Shown: one piece after another, positions 41,008 to 50,643 of the stretch | Layout: every line of letters begins with the position of its first letter | Numbering within the stretch: the stretch's first letter is position 1 | DNA from: Asparagopsis taxiformis | Taxonomy: Eukaryota; Rhodophyta; Florideophyceae; Bonnemaisoniales; Bonnemaisoniaceae | NCBI GenBank assembly: GCA_030407315.1 | Contig: JALQPE010000495.1 | Span: 1-64,000, forward strand | DNA length: 64,000 nucleotides | Direction of reading: 5' to 3' | The notes under the pieces: model-generated | Told to the model about the DNA's origin: nothing | Database searches by the model: none | The model's input: only the letters and a program-made list of their open reading frames with translations | Translations under genes and position numbers: made by a program

Positions 41008-42810
41008 TCATTTGCAGCACGGCAGCAGATGCCAACAATAGAACAAGTCATGGAAAGAATGGGGAGCATGAAGCGACGACGTTGTGGAGCGTGAAATGCG
41101 ATCGCTGTCTTGATAAAGAGGCGAACGGTGGTCGCATGATGGGTTTGGGCTGCTGTTCTTCTGTGAAACGGAAACATACTAGCTGGTGACCGGCACGACA
41201 ACGGGAAGAAGAGAAGTCGACCGATAACATTGTAGTTGGTGATGCGAAATGTTTACTGTTCAATTCAACGGGCGGGATGGTGCGGGAGGAGTTTGCTTGC
41301 GAAACGAACGATGCACACATCATAATTATCTCGCGTCGCGAGCTGGTGTGCAATTGTTGTTGATAGTAATTAACTATTGATGCGATTAATGTGTAATTAA
41401 TTTGGCACGGGACGGTTTGGCTGTCACAGGTTGCGCACCGTTCGCTGAAAGGCTTTTCTGAATTTGCGGAAATTTAAATTGAGCAGTTTCTGGTTGGCAG
41501 CTCTGCTCCTTCCATGTCGGATGATCATACAATCTTAACAGTCCCTTACAGTATTCCATTATAGAAAATTTAACCCGCCGTCTCACAACTGCTCTGTCGG
41601 ATTATAGAATAGCTCACGAGACACCCATTATCATCAACATTCCACAGCGGCAAGTATTCAGACGCGAGATTGGTAGCGGACGTGCTGGCAATTTTGGGCG
41701 GAAGAAGGGTGAGACAATGTTGAGAGCGAATAGGTCGGGTGTGTCACATTCCACTGCGCGCAACGACCGCAATTATGCTGCAACCGAGAACAGGCCGGAA
41801 TCGTAGAGGGGAAGGTATACAGTGTTTTTTCACAGAGGACCTGTATGAATGGGGGTCGTCGCTCGGTCCATGGGCAGAGCGATGGGATATTGGAATTGGA
41901 AGAGGGAGTGAGCTGTACAAACAGTTGTACGAGTGATTCAGGAGGGTGCGAATCGTGCAACGTGAATCAATTCGAGGTCAATGTGGCTGGGTCAGCTGCA
42001 AGTTTGATTGCATTCTACGCGGGCGCCTGACCTTAGATTGGCGATCCTCCTGCTCGTTCTGACCAATGTCTATGTCGACCACGCTGCAGGTCGTCGTATT
42101 GCGCTTGAGAGGTACGTCGTGCGCGGTATACAATTTTAGATGGGCAACGACACAAGAGCCAGATGTGTGTAGAGCTTTGGGGTAGCCACGTGCTGTTGTC
42201 GCGTCATTGAATATAGAATCAGGGATGAAGGATGGGCCGAGTGCATGAGTGGAATTTGGGTCGTGTTAACGGAACAAGACGATTGCTTTGTTGTAATTCA
42301 TGTGATGGGTGCTGACCATCAATTGGGAACAACATCATGGAAAGCCATACCGCCGCCTCTTGCTCCGCAATGCGTGCGCTGCAAGTAGCGCTGGCATGGC
42401 AGCCTGGAAAGGGTTGTTTCGTATTCACTCGATGGAGCCATGTTGGACGACCTGCACAGCACTGGGATTGATTGCGTGCTGAGTAATGGAGCAGAAGGGA
42501 AGAGCGAACAGTCGTCAAGTGCTGACGCTGCTCTGAGCAGTAGCACAGTAGAGTATGACAATTGAGCGCTGGTCAGTTTTCTGTTTCAAAAAAATTAGAA
42601 ACAAATAAAATACTGTACTGGACGTTGCGTAAGTTGATCATTTGTTGCATGTGCTAATACGAGCCGAATCGGAAATCGTCATGCCGCAGCGCACGATTCA
42701 TGTGAAACAACTTTCGGAGGAGCGATCAATCGATAGGAAATGAGCTGCACCAAAGGAATTGCCATTGTGCACTCAATGGAGACACCAGAAATACTCCGCT
42801 CAAAGTACGA

Positions 42811-42816
42811 TTTATT
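42811..42816 (-). terminator. Polyadenylation word for left vWA gene
   Basis: TTTATT on plus (AATAAA on minus), about 160 nt past the stop codon; mirrored at 49290-49295 in the right arm. Confidence 0.5.
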
Positions 42817-42973
42817 GTTATTGTTCGCAATGTATGCAGTACACAAATCGCTCGACATGAGGAGACATGGAGTCGTGCTCTGCTCTCCCACGATCTAGCG
42901 AGCCATCCAAGCTATAGTAGCTCCTAAGATCCCTAATGTCTATAATCGAACATTGCCATAATAGTTTGGTGCA

Positions 42974-43678
42974 TTACAACCTGCAGATCTGCTCTACAAG
43001 CTTCTCAATGATGTTTGACAGCTCAATGACATTAATGAAGTCGTCAACCTCGAACACCAGGTCAGGATCTCCCCCAGCAATTCCCAACAGTGCATCTCTG
43101 TCCGGATTTGTTCCAGCTGCCACGGAGCACACTGTGCCACCAACGGCACGGAACTGGTCCGCACGTCGAATAGCGCTCGAGCCAATGTTGCTCCTTGCAT
43201 CTCCGAGGAGAACAATCTTGTTGACTGGACCGCCGGCGTTGAACAGTTCAGCAAAGCAGAAGTTGATACCGCCGGCCACGAACGACTGCCCGAAGAGTTG
43301 TCTCGTTCTATCGACTGCCGGGATGAACCCGAAATCGTTTGTGGTAAATTCAGAAATAGCCCTGGTGCCAGTAGAGTATTGGACGGCTGCCAATCCGACA
43401 GGGTCAGTGGCAGCAATAATCGATACAATATCTGTTACAAAGTTCAGTTCAGATCTGAACTGTGTCGAGTTGATTGAGCCACTTCCGTCAACAGCAAAAC
43501 AAACATTGGCATTGCATCCACCGGAACTCACAATGCGGTCACGAAGGTCAATTGCAGCGGAAGAACTGATAATCTTCGTTTGTACCTGTTGTTTCGCCGA
43601 AGTGCTGATGCCATGCACAGCAGCAGCATTTGCAGAGGCACACAGGACAGCCAGAAGTACAAAGGCGAAAGCGTTCAT
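42974..43678 (-). CDS. Secreted von Willebrand factor A domain protein, copy 1
   Basis: A 234-residue intact protein, identical to the one at 48428-49132. Residues 1-19 are a typical signal peptide (MNAFAFVLLAVLCASANAA). The vWA domain spans ~55-232 with the metal-site motif CFAVDGSGS (D64, S66, S68) and VLLGDARS with D160. The family's usual middle Thr position is replaced in FVAGGINFCF. Cysteines at 56, 60, 141, 184 and 232 could form disulfides. vWA domains bind proteins or matrix, usually through a divalent metal. The gene sits about 590 bp from the inner edge of the palindrome arm, so the two copies are transcribed towards the palindrome's outer ends, away from each other. Confidence 0.88.
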   Translation of the reverse strand: MNAFAFVLLAVLCASANAAAVHGISTSAKQQVQTKIISSSAAIDLRDRIVSSGGCNANVCFAVDGSGSINSTQFRSELNFVTDIVSIIAATDPVGLAAVQYSTGTRAISEFTTNDFGFIPAVDRTRQLFGQSFVAGGINFCFAELFNAGGPVNKIVLLGDARSNIGSSAIRRADQFRAVGGTVCSVAAGTNPDRDALLGIAGGDPDLVFEVDDFINVIELSNIIEKLVEQICRL

Positions 43679-43790
43679 TTTGCTGAGATGTGTGGTAGGA
43701 AGCCTAGTTTTTTGAGAAGAACCTGATTAGATGGGAGATGAACTGCTGAGTTTGAGTGTGTTGTAGCCGAAATACTCGATGTGGTTGCGC

Positions 43791-43796
43791 TTATAT
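43791..43796 (-). promoter_or_regulatory. TATA-like box of left vWA gene
   Basis: ATATAA on the minus strand (within GCATATAAGC), about 113 nt upstream of the ATG; mirror image of 48310-48315. Confidence 0.5.
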
Positions 43797-44265
43797 GCTC
43801 ATTGGGGTGACCAAAAAAGAGCACGTGAGAGGTAGACGGATGTCGTCAGCACGATGGAAGGCGAATAGTGGAGTGCACGAATCAATGTTTGGTTTGGTTT
43901 GGCTTGGTCCGTCTTGGCATTGCTGCAGGATGGGGCAAAGAATGATTCACATTTCGATGATGCAAGTTCTAAAAAAGTGTTGATCAGATTCACGATGGTT
44001 GAGTGAATGGTACATGTTTGTTTGTTCAGGAGATAGTCTAATCGACTTGAGCATTGTTGGGATAGGAGAAACGCAAAGCAATATAACGAGGCTGGAAATG
44101 AATCTAATCTGCAGTGTCGGGTAGGTACCGCTGGGGTAGTCATACTTGGGTACAAATGCAGATAACTCCAGCTACACAGATTCAACTCCCTGCTTTGTTT
44201 TTCTCTGTTGAACGAGACCCTTACTGTCGTGATGAATTTTGTGGAACCTGTTGGGCAAAAAGAAT

Positions 44266-46165
44266 ATCTTGTCAGACCCTGGAGGACACACAAGCACAGG
44301 CTGAAACGCTATGTTTATTACTAGGGGTATTGAACATGCCCCATCTTCAAACGGATAACATGACTTGTATGTGTTAACGAAACTGTACGAGTTGAAACGG
44401 GGGGCCTGAGGGCACAGAACCGTGTGGAAACTAAATCGGAAAGACAAAAATATACCAATAAAGTCTGAGAACCTGAGTTTGGGCAATGGAAGCGACATGC
44501 ATATTCTGGATTCCACTACTCGATCTTCTGTTTCCAAGCCAACAAATTTGCCAGGAAACATTATGACTATAAAAGTGCCCGCCGAGGGGAATTAACCTTA
44601 TTGGAGCCCCCTGATCAGGACTTCCAATGTTTTTTCTCTGACACAATGCCGCTCTCCTCAGAATATCAGAACTCTAGCGGGGGCTGGACATTGATATCAA
44701 AGCCTATTCGATGAATATGAGACTCGGTTGATTTCTCAGTGATATGATATTTGATAGGCTTGCTGCCCATTTATGTACCGACCCATTGTGAATCGCTAAT
44801 CCCCAGACGAAAGTCAGACCTTAAAACGTGCTCCCCCTGCCCATTCCACTGAGAAGCAGTAGATCCCGGAAATTGGGAACAAACAGTTTCCAGTCTGCTT
44901 CCAGATGCACAGTTCACGGCAGAATGCCGCCTGTCTTCAGTTCAACTCAAAGTGGATGATAACTGGAGATAAGTACTGATGAATCCTAGAATAAATGTTA
45001 ATAGAATCGCCTTCCAATAAACAGTGCCTGATTGATGGTCTGTGCAGATAACCAACTAAATAAACCAACAGCTGATGGCATGAATCACAACGAATCAAAT
45101 AGTCAGAATGTTTCATATATAGATCTCTTATGTATCTCCTGAGAGGATGTTCAAGTAATAAGCCTAGATCCCATCTCTAGAGCTCACCCAGGTATAACAT
45201 TTTCAAGGTCTAAATTTGCCTATGATACAGGAAGGCAGCAAGACTAACCTTTATTTAGAGAGTTTAGCGTACAGGACTCTAGTAATAAACGTAGCTGTAC
45301 ACATTTTGGTCTGCAGTCAACGAAAGGTAAGTTGGGATATTGTCAATATCTGTTCGTGCATGTAAGCAGCTCAATGCATTGTAGAGTATTGGTTACTCGA
45401 TGTGTAACTAATTTTTGCATCTCTCATCATGTGCTGCCATACATCACAGCCAAAACTGTTCAAGTTCTTCCCGAAAGAACAAGAAGCTGAAATTATTCCA
45501 GCTACAAGCTACCACGAACCGTATGGATGCACGGGTAACATACTCTGTGTGTGAATATGTGGTTCATAATCAACCCATTAGGTAGAACAGAGTGGTACGT
45601 TAGATAGAGAATGAGGCATCGCACAAAGGAGAGAGAGCAACCAACTGGTTGATCCATGAATCAAACCAGAGGAACCATCCAATAACTTGTGTCTGCCGGA
45701 TTAAAGCCGATCCGTATTCCTTCCAGAAACAGGCCTTTGTCTCCAATTTCAAGAGCACACGATTGTCACCGGCTAACCACTTCCAGGGGAAATAAAAAAC
45801 AGCTTGCCATACCAGTCAGAATGAGGATAATCGGAATACAGGTAGGCATTAGAACCTTTTTGGTACGAGTATAGGAGCGGGGCAGAAATATAATTGCAAG
45901 TATGCAGTTTGCCTTGCTTTACGAGCTGTGTTGAATATTACGATGAATTGGTTTATTTTTCTAGCTTGCCAGGATGATAAAACATGGAAGCAGTAGCTAT
46001 AGAAGTCACTCAGATAATAGTTACTGATCGAATATCTCCGCTTGCCATCCCGGTGTCACTCAAAAAATTCATTGACAGCTTTGACGGGACACTACAATTT
46101 GACTGATCGAATGCCATCAAGGCACACGAGTATCAGTCCATCATTGAACTTAACGCTCTTTCTGA
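44266..46165. other. Palindrome spacer, gene-poor part
   Basis: About 1.9 kb, AT-rich, with no convincing gene. A 129-codon minus-strand frame (44172-44561) crosses the arm boundary and has no recognisable feature. A degenerate or intron-rich gene cannot be excluded by eye. Confidence 0.4.
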
Positions 46166-46843
46166 TTACTCGCAGAGTGCACGAGCTAGCATGGTGGCTA
46201 TCTCGTTCGCCTCGGCTTCCGACCCATTTGAGATCGAGAACAAGTTTTCCGTCTTTCCACCAGCAATTTGCAGCAGCACTTCAGTGTTCTGGGATGTTCC
46301 TACTCCAACAGCGAATACTTTTCCTTCTTGGGCCCTAAAACCATCTGCTCGCTCTCCAGGGTCACTTCCGAGCGTTGACTGCCCATTGCCAAGCACAACG
46401 ATTCTTTTTTCTCTTGAGTTCTTATCAAATAGCTCATTGAAACAAAAGTTGATACCGCCCGTCGGAAACGATTCCGGAGCAGAAGCCTGAATTGCAGAAC
46501 GTAATGCAGATATAAAGTTCCTTCTCTGTGTACTGAAAGAACTGATCGTTTGAGTACCGGCGGAAAACTGCACGGCTGCGAGTCCAAGTCGGCCTACCCG
46601 GAATAGCTGAGCAAGGCGGCGAACGGTTCGAATCACTGTGAATTTCTGATCTTCGAACTCCTCCGATGTTATCGAAGAACTTGCATCAAGAGCAAAGCAC
46701 AGGTTGATGTTGCAGAACGGTCTGGTACCGGCCTGATTGCTATTCGAATTTCCAGGTGCTACAGTTGGGCTTCCTTGGGCTGATGTATGAACGAATATGA
46801 ATGCAAAGAGGGCAGTTGAAAAAAGCCAATGATAGGGCTTCAT
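46166..46843 (-). CDS. Secreted vWA-domain protein, diverged paralogue
   Basis: A 225-residue protein. I chose the ATG at 46841-46843 because it starts a signal peptide (MKPYHWLFSTALFAFIFV then HTSAQG); an in-frame ATG 48 bp upstream would bury the signal. The vWA domain has NLCFALDASSSIT for the metal site, and VVLGNGQS where the duplicated gene has VLLGDARS, so an Asp is replaced by Asn. TGGINFCFNELF matches AGGINFCFAELF in the duplicated protein. Overall it is a clear but distant relative, placed between the two palindrome arms in the same orientation as the left copy, which points to a local gene family. Confidence 0.85.
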   Translation of the reverse strand: MKPYHWLFSTALFAFIFVHTSAQGSPTVAPGNSNSNQAGTRPFCNINLCFALDASSSITSEEFEDQKFTVIRTVRRLAQLFRVGRLGLAAVQFSAGTQTISSFSTQRRNFISALRSAIQASAPESFPTGGINFCFNELFDKNSREKRIVVLGNGQSTLGSDPGERADGFRAQEGKVFAVGVGTSQNTEVLLQIAGGKTENLFSISNGSEAEANEIATMLARALCE

Positions 46844-47840
46844 AGTGAGAGTGAAACGGATACCTTTCGCGCAAATCTGAGAATCACCCAAGTTGTTAGC
46901 AGAGATCGTAGTAACACTCTCCAGCGAGCAGGGTTGCGGCTTGATTTAAGTTAGAATATTGTGGTCTACTTCAGCGGAGGCTGACGTTGACATAATTTAC
47001 CATCGGTCATCACACCTGTTACCAAGATGCTTTGGACGAGTATGCCCAAAACGTCTAGATATCCTTTCCATTAGTAGAAACGAAGGTGCCTCCATCATAT
47101 TTTGGTATGAGGCCCGAATACAATTGAATGATCCTGATCCACACTCTCGCTAAGAATAGTTTACCGGTGGATAGAGAAGTGATGGAATATTGACAATGGA
47201 CACGAAAATAGTCTCAGTAGGACACAAATATAACAATATAATGAGTATCATATACCGAAATGCCACAAAACCTTCATCAACCAATAAACTATAGATTCTC
47301 ACATTTAGCTTGGCATGCATTGCATAGTTGTGAAAATACTCAACAGGATCGTTCGGACATCTGAGATTGTTCGCAGCTGTCCTGAACAGTAATTTCGAGA
47401 CTGCATAATTATACATTTTTTCTCACCTTCGAATTGTGGAACTTGTGTTCCCCATGCAGACACGCTTGAGAGAATTCCCAAAAGCATGTCAAACCATGAG
47501 ACAATTAGAATATTTGACGCCTGGGAGGATATCTATTCTTTTGCACAGAGGAAGCGGAACTGGCTATGTTGGGTTGTGTGGGGTGGTAAACGATTCGTGG
47601 CAAAGCTTTGCGATCAGAGATCTGAATATATGTTCTGAATTTGTTTGTACCATTCATGAATGACGAAACGGGGAACAGCGCGTCCATAACTTAGGGTACT
47701 GAACTGTCAATTTCCTCCCACATCAGCAACAGAGGAAAACAATTTTTCCCGAAGTATAGTTCCACCGGAAATTCTCACCGATCTCAGCATCATTCCACTT
47801 CTCCGACATTCACGAACAAACAATCGCAGGTTGTTTCAAA
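46844..47840. other. Palindrome spacer, intergenic
   Basis: About 1 kb between the paralogue's start and the right arm. No recognisable gene or repeat. Confidence 0.35.
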
Positions 47841-48309
47841 ATTCTTTTTGCCCAACAGGTTCCACAAAATTCATCACGACAGTAAGGGTCTCGTTCAACA
47901 GAGAAAAACAAAGCAGGGAGTTGAATCTGTGTAGCTGGAGTTATCTGCATTTGTACCCAAGTATGACTACCCCAGCGGTACCTACCCGACACTGCAGATT
48001 AGATTCATTTCCAGCCTCGTTATATTGCTTTGCGTTTCTCCTATCCCAACAATGCTCAAGTCGATTAGACTATCTCCTGAACAAACAAACATGTACCATT
48101 CACTCAACCATCGTGAATCTGATCAACACTTTTTTAGAACTTGCATCATCGAAATGTGAATCATTCTTTGCCCCATCCTGCAGCAATGCCAAGACGGACC
48201 AAGCCAAACCAAACCAAACATTGATTCGTGCACTCCACTATTCGCCTTCCATCGTGCTGACGACATCCGTCTACCTCTCACGTGCTCTTTTTTGGTCACC
48301 CCAATGAGC

Positions 48310-48315
48310 ATATAA
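48310..48315 (+). promoter_or_regulatory. TATA-like box of right vWA gene
   Basis: ATATAA within GCATATAAGC, 113 nt upstream of the ATG, followed by a pyrimidine/AC-rich leader. Mirrored in the left arm. Confidence 0.5.
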
Positions 48316-48427
48316 GCGCAACCACATCGAGTATTTCGGCTACAACACACTCAAACTCAGCAGTTCATCTCCCATCTAATCAGGTTCTTCTCAAAAAACT
48401 AGGCTTCCTACCACACATCTCAGCAAA

Positions 48428-49132
48428 ATGAACGCTTTCGCCTTTGTACTTCTGGCTGTCCTGTGTGCCTCTGCAAATGCTGCTGCTGTGCATGGCATCA
48501 GCACTTCGGCGAAACAACAGGTACAAACGAAGATTATCAGTTCTTCCGCTGCAATTGACCTTCGTGACCGCATTGTGAGTTCCGGTGGATGCAATGCCAA
48601 TGTTTGTTTTGCTGTTGACGGAAGTGGCTCAATCAACTCGACACAGTTCAGATCTGAACTGAACTTTGTAACAGATATTGTATCGATTATTGCTGCCACT
48701 GACCCTGTCGGATTGGCAGCCGTCCAATACTCTACTGGCACCAGGGCTATTTCTGAATTTACCACAAACGATTTCGGGTTCATCCCGGCAGTCGATAGAA
48801 CGAGACAACTCTTCGGGCAGTCGTTCGTGGCCGGCGGTATCAACTTCTGCTTTGCTGAACTGTTCAACGCCGGCGGTCCAGTCAACAAGATTGTTCTCCT
48901 CGGAGATGCAAGGAGCAACATTGGCTCGAGCGCTATTCGACGTGCGGACCAGTTCCGTGCCGTTGGTGGCACAGTGTGCTCCGTGGCAGCTGGAACAAAT
49001 CCGGACAGAGATGCACTGTTGGGAATTGCTGGGGGAGATCCTGACCTGGTGTTCGAGGTTGACGACTTCATTAATGTCATTGAGCTGTCAAACATCATTG
49101 AGAAGCTTGTAGAGCAGATCTGCAGGTTGTAA
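48428..49132 (+). CDS. Secreted von Willebrand factor A domain protein, copy 2
   Basis: The same 234-residue protein as 42974-43678, with signal peptide, vWA metal-site motif DGSGS (64-68) and D160. The start ATG is in AAAATGAAC context. Leader, TATA box and polyadenylation word are all duplicated, so both copies should be expressed alike. Full identity over the coding region implies recent duplication or ongoing gene conversion between the arms. Confidence 0.88.
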   Translation: MNAFAFVLLAVLCASANAAAVHGISTSAKQQVQTKIISSSAAIDLRDRIVSSGGCNANVCFAVDGSGSINSTQFRSELNFVTDIVSIIAATDPVGLAAVQYSTGTRAISEFTTNDFGFIPAVDRTRQLFGQSFVAGGINFCFAELFNAGGPVNKIVLLGDARSNIGSSAIRRADQFRAVGGTVCSVAAGTNPDRDALLGIAGGDPDLVFEVDDFINVIELSNIIEKLVEQICRL

Positions 49133-49289
49133 TGCACCAAACTATTATGGCAATGTTCGATTATAGACATTAGGGATCTTAGGAGCTACTATAGCTTGGA
49201 TGGCTCGCTAGATCGTGGGAGAGCAGAGCACGACTCCATGTCTCCTCATGTCGAGCGATTTGTGTACTGCATACATTGCGAACAATAAC

Positions 49290-49295
49290 AATAAA
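49290..49295 (+). terminator. Polyadenylation word for right vWA gene
   Basis: AATAAA about 158 nt past the stop codon. Confidence 0.5.
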
Positions 49296-50643
49296 TCGTA
49301 CTTTGAGCGGAGTATTTCTGGTGTCTCCATTGAGTGCACAATGGCAATTCCTTTGGTGCAGCTCATTTCCTATCGATTGATCGCTCCTCCGAAAGTTGTT
49401 TCACATGAATCGTGCGCTGCGGCATGACGATTTCCGATTCGGCTCGTATTAGCACATGCAACAAATGATCAACTTACGCAACGTCCAGTACAGTATTTTA
49501 TTTGTTTCTAATTTTTTTGAAACAGAAAACTGACCAGCGCTCAATTGTCATACTCTACTGTGCTACTGCTCAGAGCAGCGTCAGCACTTGACGACTGTTC
49601 GCTCTTCCCTTCTGCTCCATTACTCAGCACGCAATCAATCCCAGTGCTGTGCAGGTCGTCCAACATGGCTCCATCGAGTGAATACGAAACAACCCTTTCC
49701 AGGCTGCCATGCCAGCGCTACTTGCAGCGCACGCATTGCGGAGCAAGAGGCGGCGGTATGGCTTTCCATGATGTTGTTCCCAATTGATGGTCAGCACCCA
49801 TCACATGAATTACAACAAAGCAATCGTCTTGTTCCGTTAACACGACCCAAATTCCACTCATGCACTCGGCCCATCCTTCATCCCTGATTCTATATTCAAT
49901 GACGCGACAACAGCACGTGGTTACCCCAAAGCTCTACACACATCTGGCTCTTGTGTCGTTGCCCATCTAAAATTGTATACCGCGCACGACGTACCTCTCA
50001 AGCGCAATACGACGACCTGCAGCGTGGTCGACATAGACATTGGTCAGAACGAGCAGGAGGATCGCCAATCTAAGGTCAGGCGCCCGCGTAGAATGCAATC
50101 AAACTTGCAGCTGACCCAGCCACATTGACCTCGAATTGATTCACGTTGCACGATTCGCACCCTCCTGAATCACTCGTACAACTGTTTGTACAGCTCACTC
50201 CCTCTTCCAATTCCAATATCCCATCGCTCTGCCCATGGACCGAGCGACGACCCCCATTCATACAGGTCCTCTGTGAAAAAACACTGTATACCTTCCCCTC
50301 TACGATTCCGGCCTGTTCTCGGTTGCAGCATAATTGCGGTCGTTGCGCGCAGTGGAATGTGACACACCCGACCTATTCGCTCTCAACATTGTCTCACCCT
50401 TCTTCCGCCCAAAATTGCCAGCACGTCCGCTACCAATCTCGCGTCTGAATACTTGCCGCTGTGGAATGTTGATGATAATGGGTGTCTCGTGAGCTATTCT
50501 ATAATCTGACAGAGCAGTTGTGAGACGGCGGGTTAAACTTTCTGTAATGGAATACTGTAAGGACTGTTAAGATTGTATGATCATTCGACATGGAAGGAGC
50601 AGTGTTATGTTGTGATATCTTCGTTGGCTTCTTTATTTGAGGT

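Larger units (their letters stand above)
41503..44265 (-). repeat. Large inverted duplication, left arm
   Basis: This 2763-bp arm is the reverse complement of 47841-50603. The inner end is GGGCAAAAAGAAT; the outer end is CTGCTCCTTCC. By eye the arms are almost identical: all frames, including the vWA gene, translate the same. I noticed one mismatch near 42185/49921 and about five differences in the outermost 100 bp. The spacer is 3575 bp. The right arm ends exactly at a copia LTR terminus, so the duplication may have been longer. Confidence 0.95.
47841..50603 (+). repeat. Large inverted duplication, right arm
   Basis: Partner of 41503-44265. It ends at 50603, where TGTTATG, the terminus of the copia LTR, begins. 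The last ~100 bp differ slightly from the left arm. Confidence 0.95.

Noticed and set aside
44172..44561. 129-codon minus-strand frame crossing the palindrome boundary
   Set aside because: It straddles the arm/spacer junction and is not kept in the other arm; no domain.
47831..48307. 158-codon plus-strand frame upstream of the right vWA gene
   Set aside because: It overlaps the promoter and TATA region of the vWA gene and has no domain; its mirror in the left arm runs with a different start.
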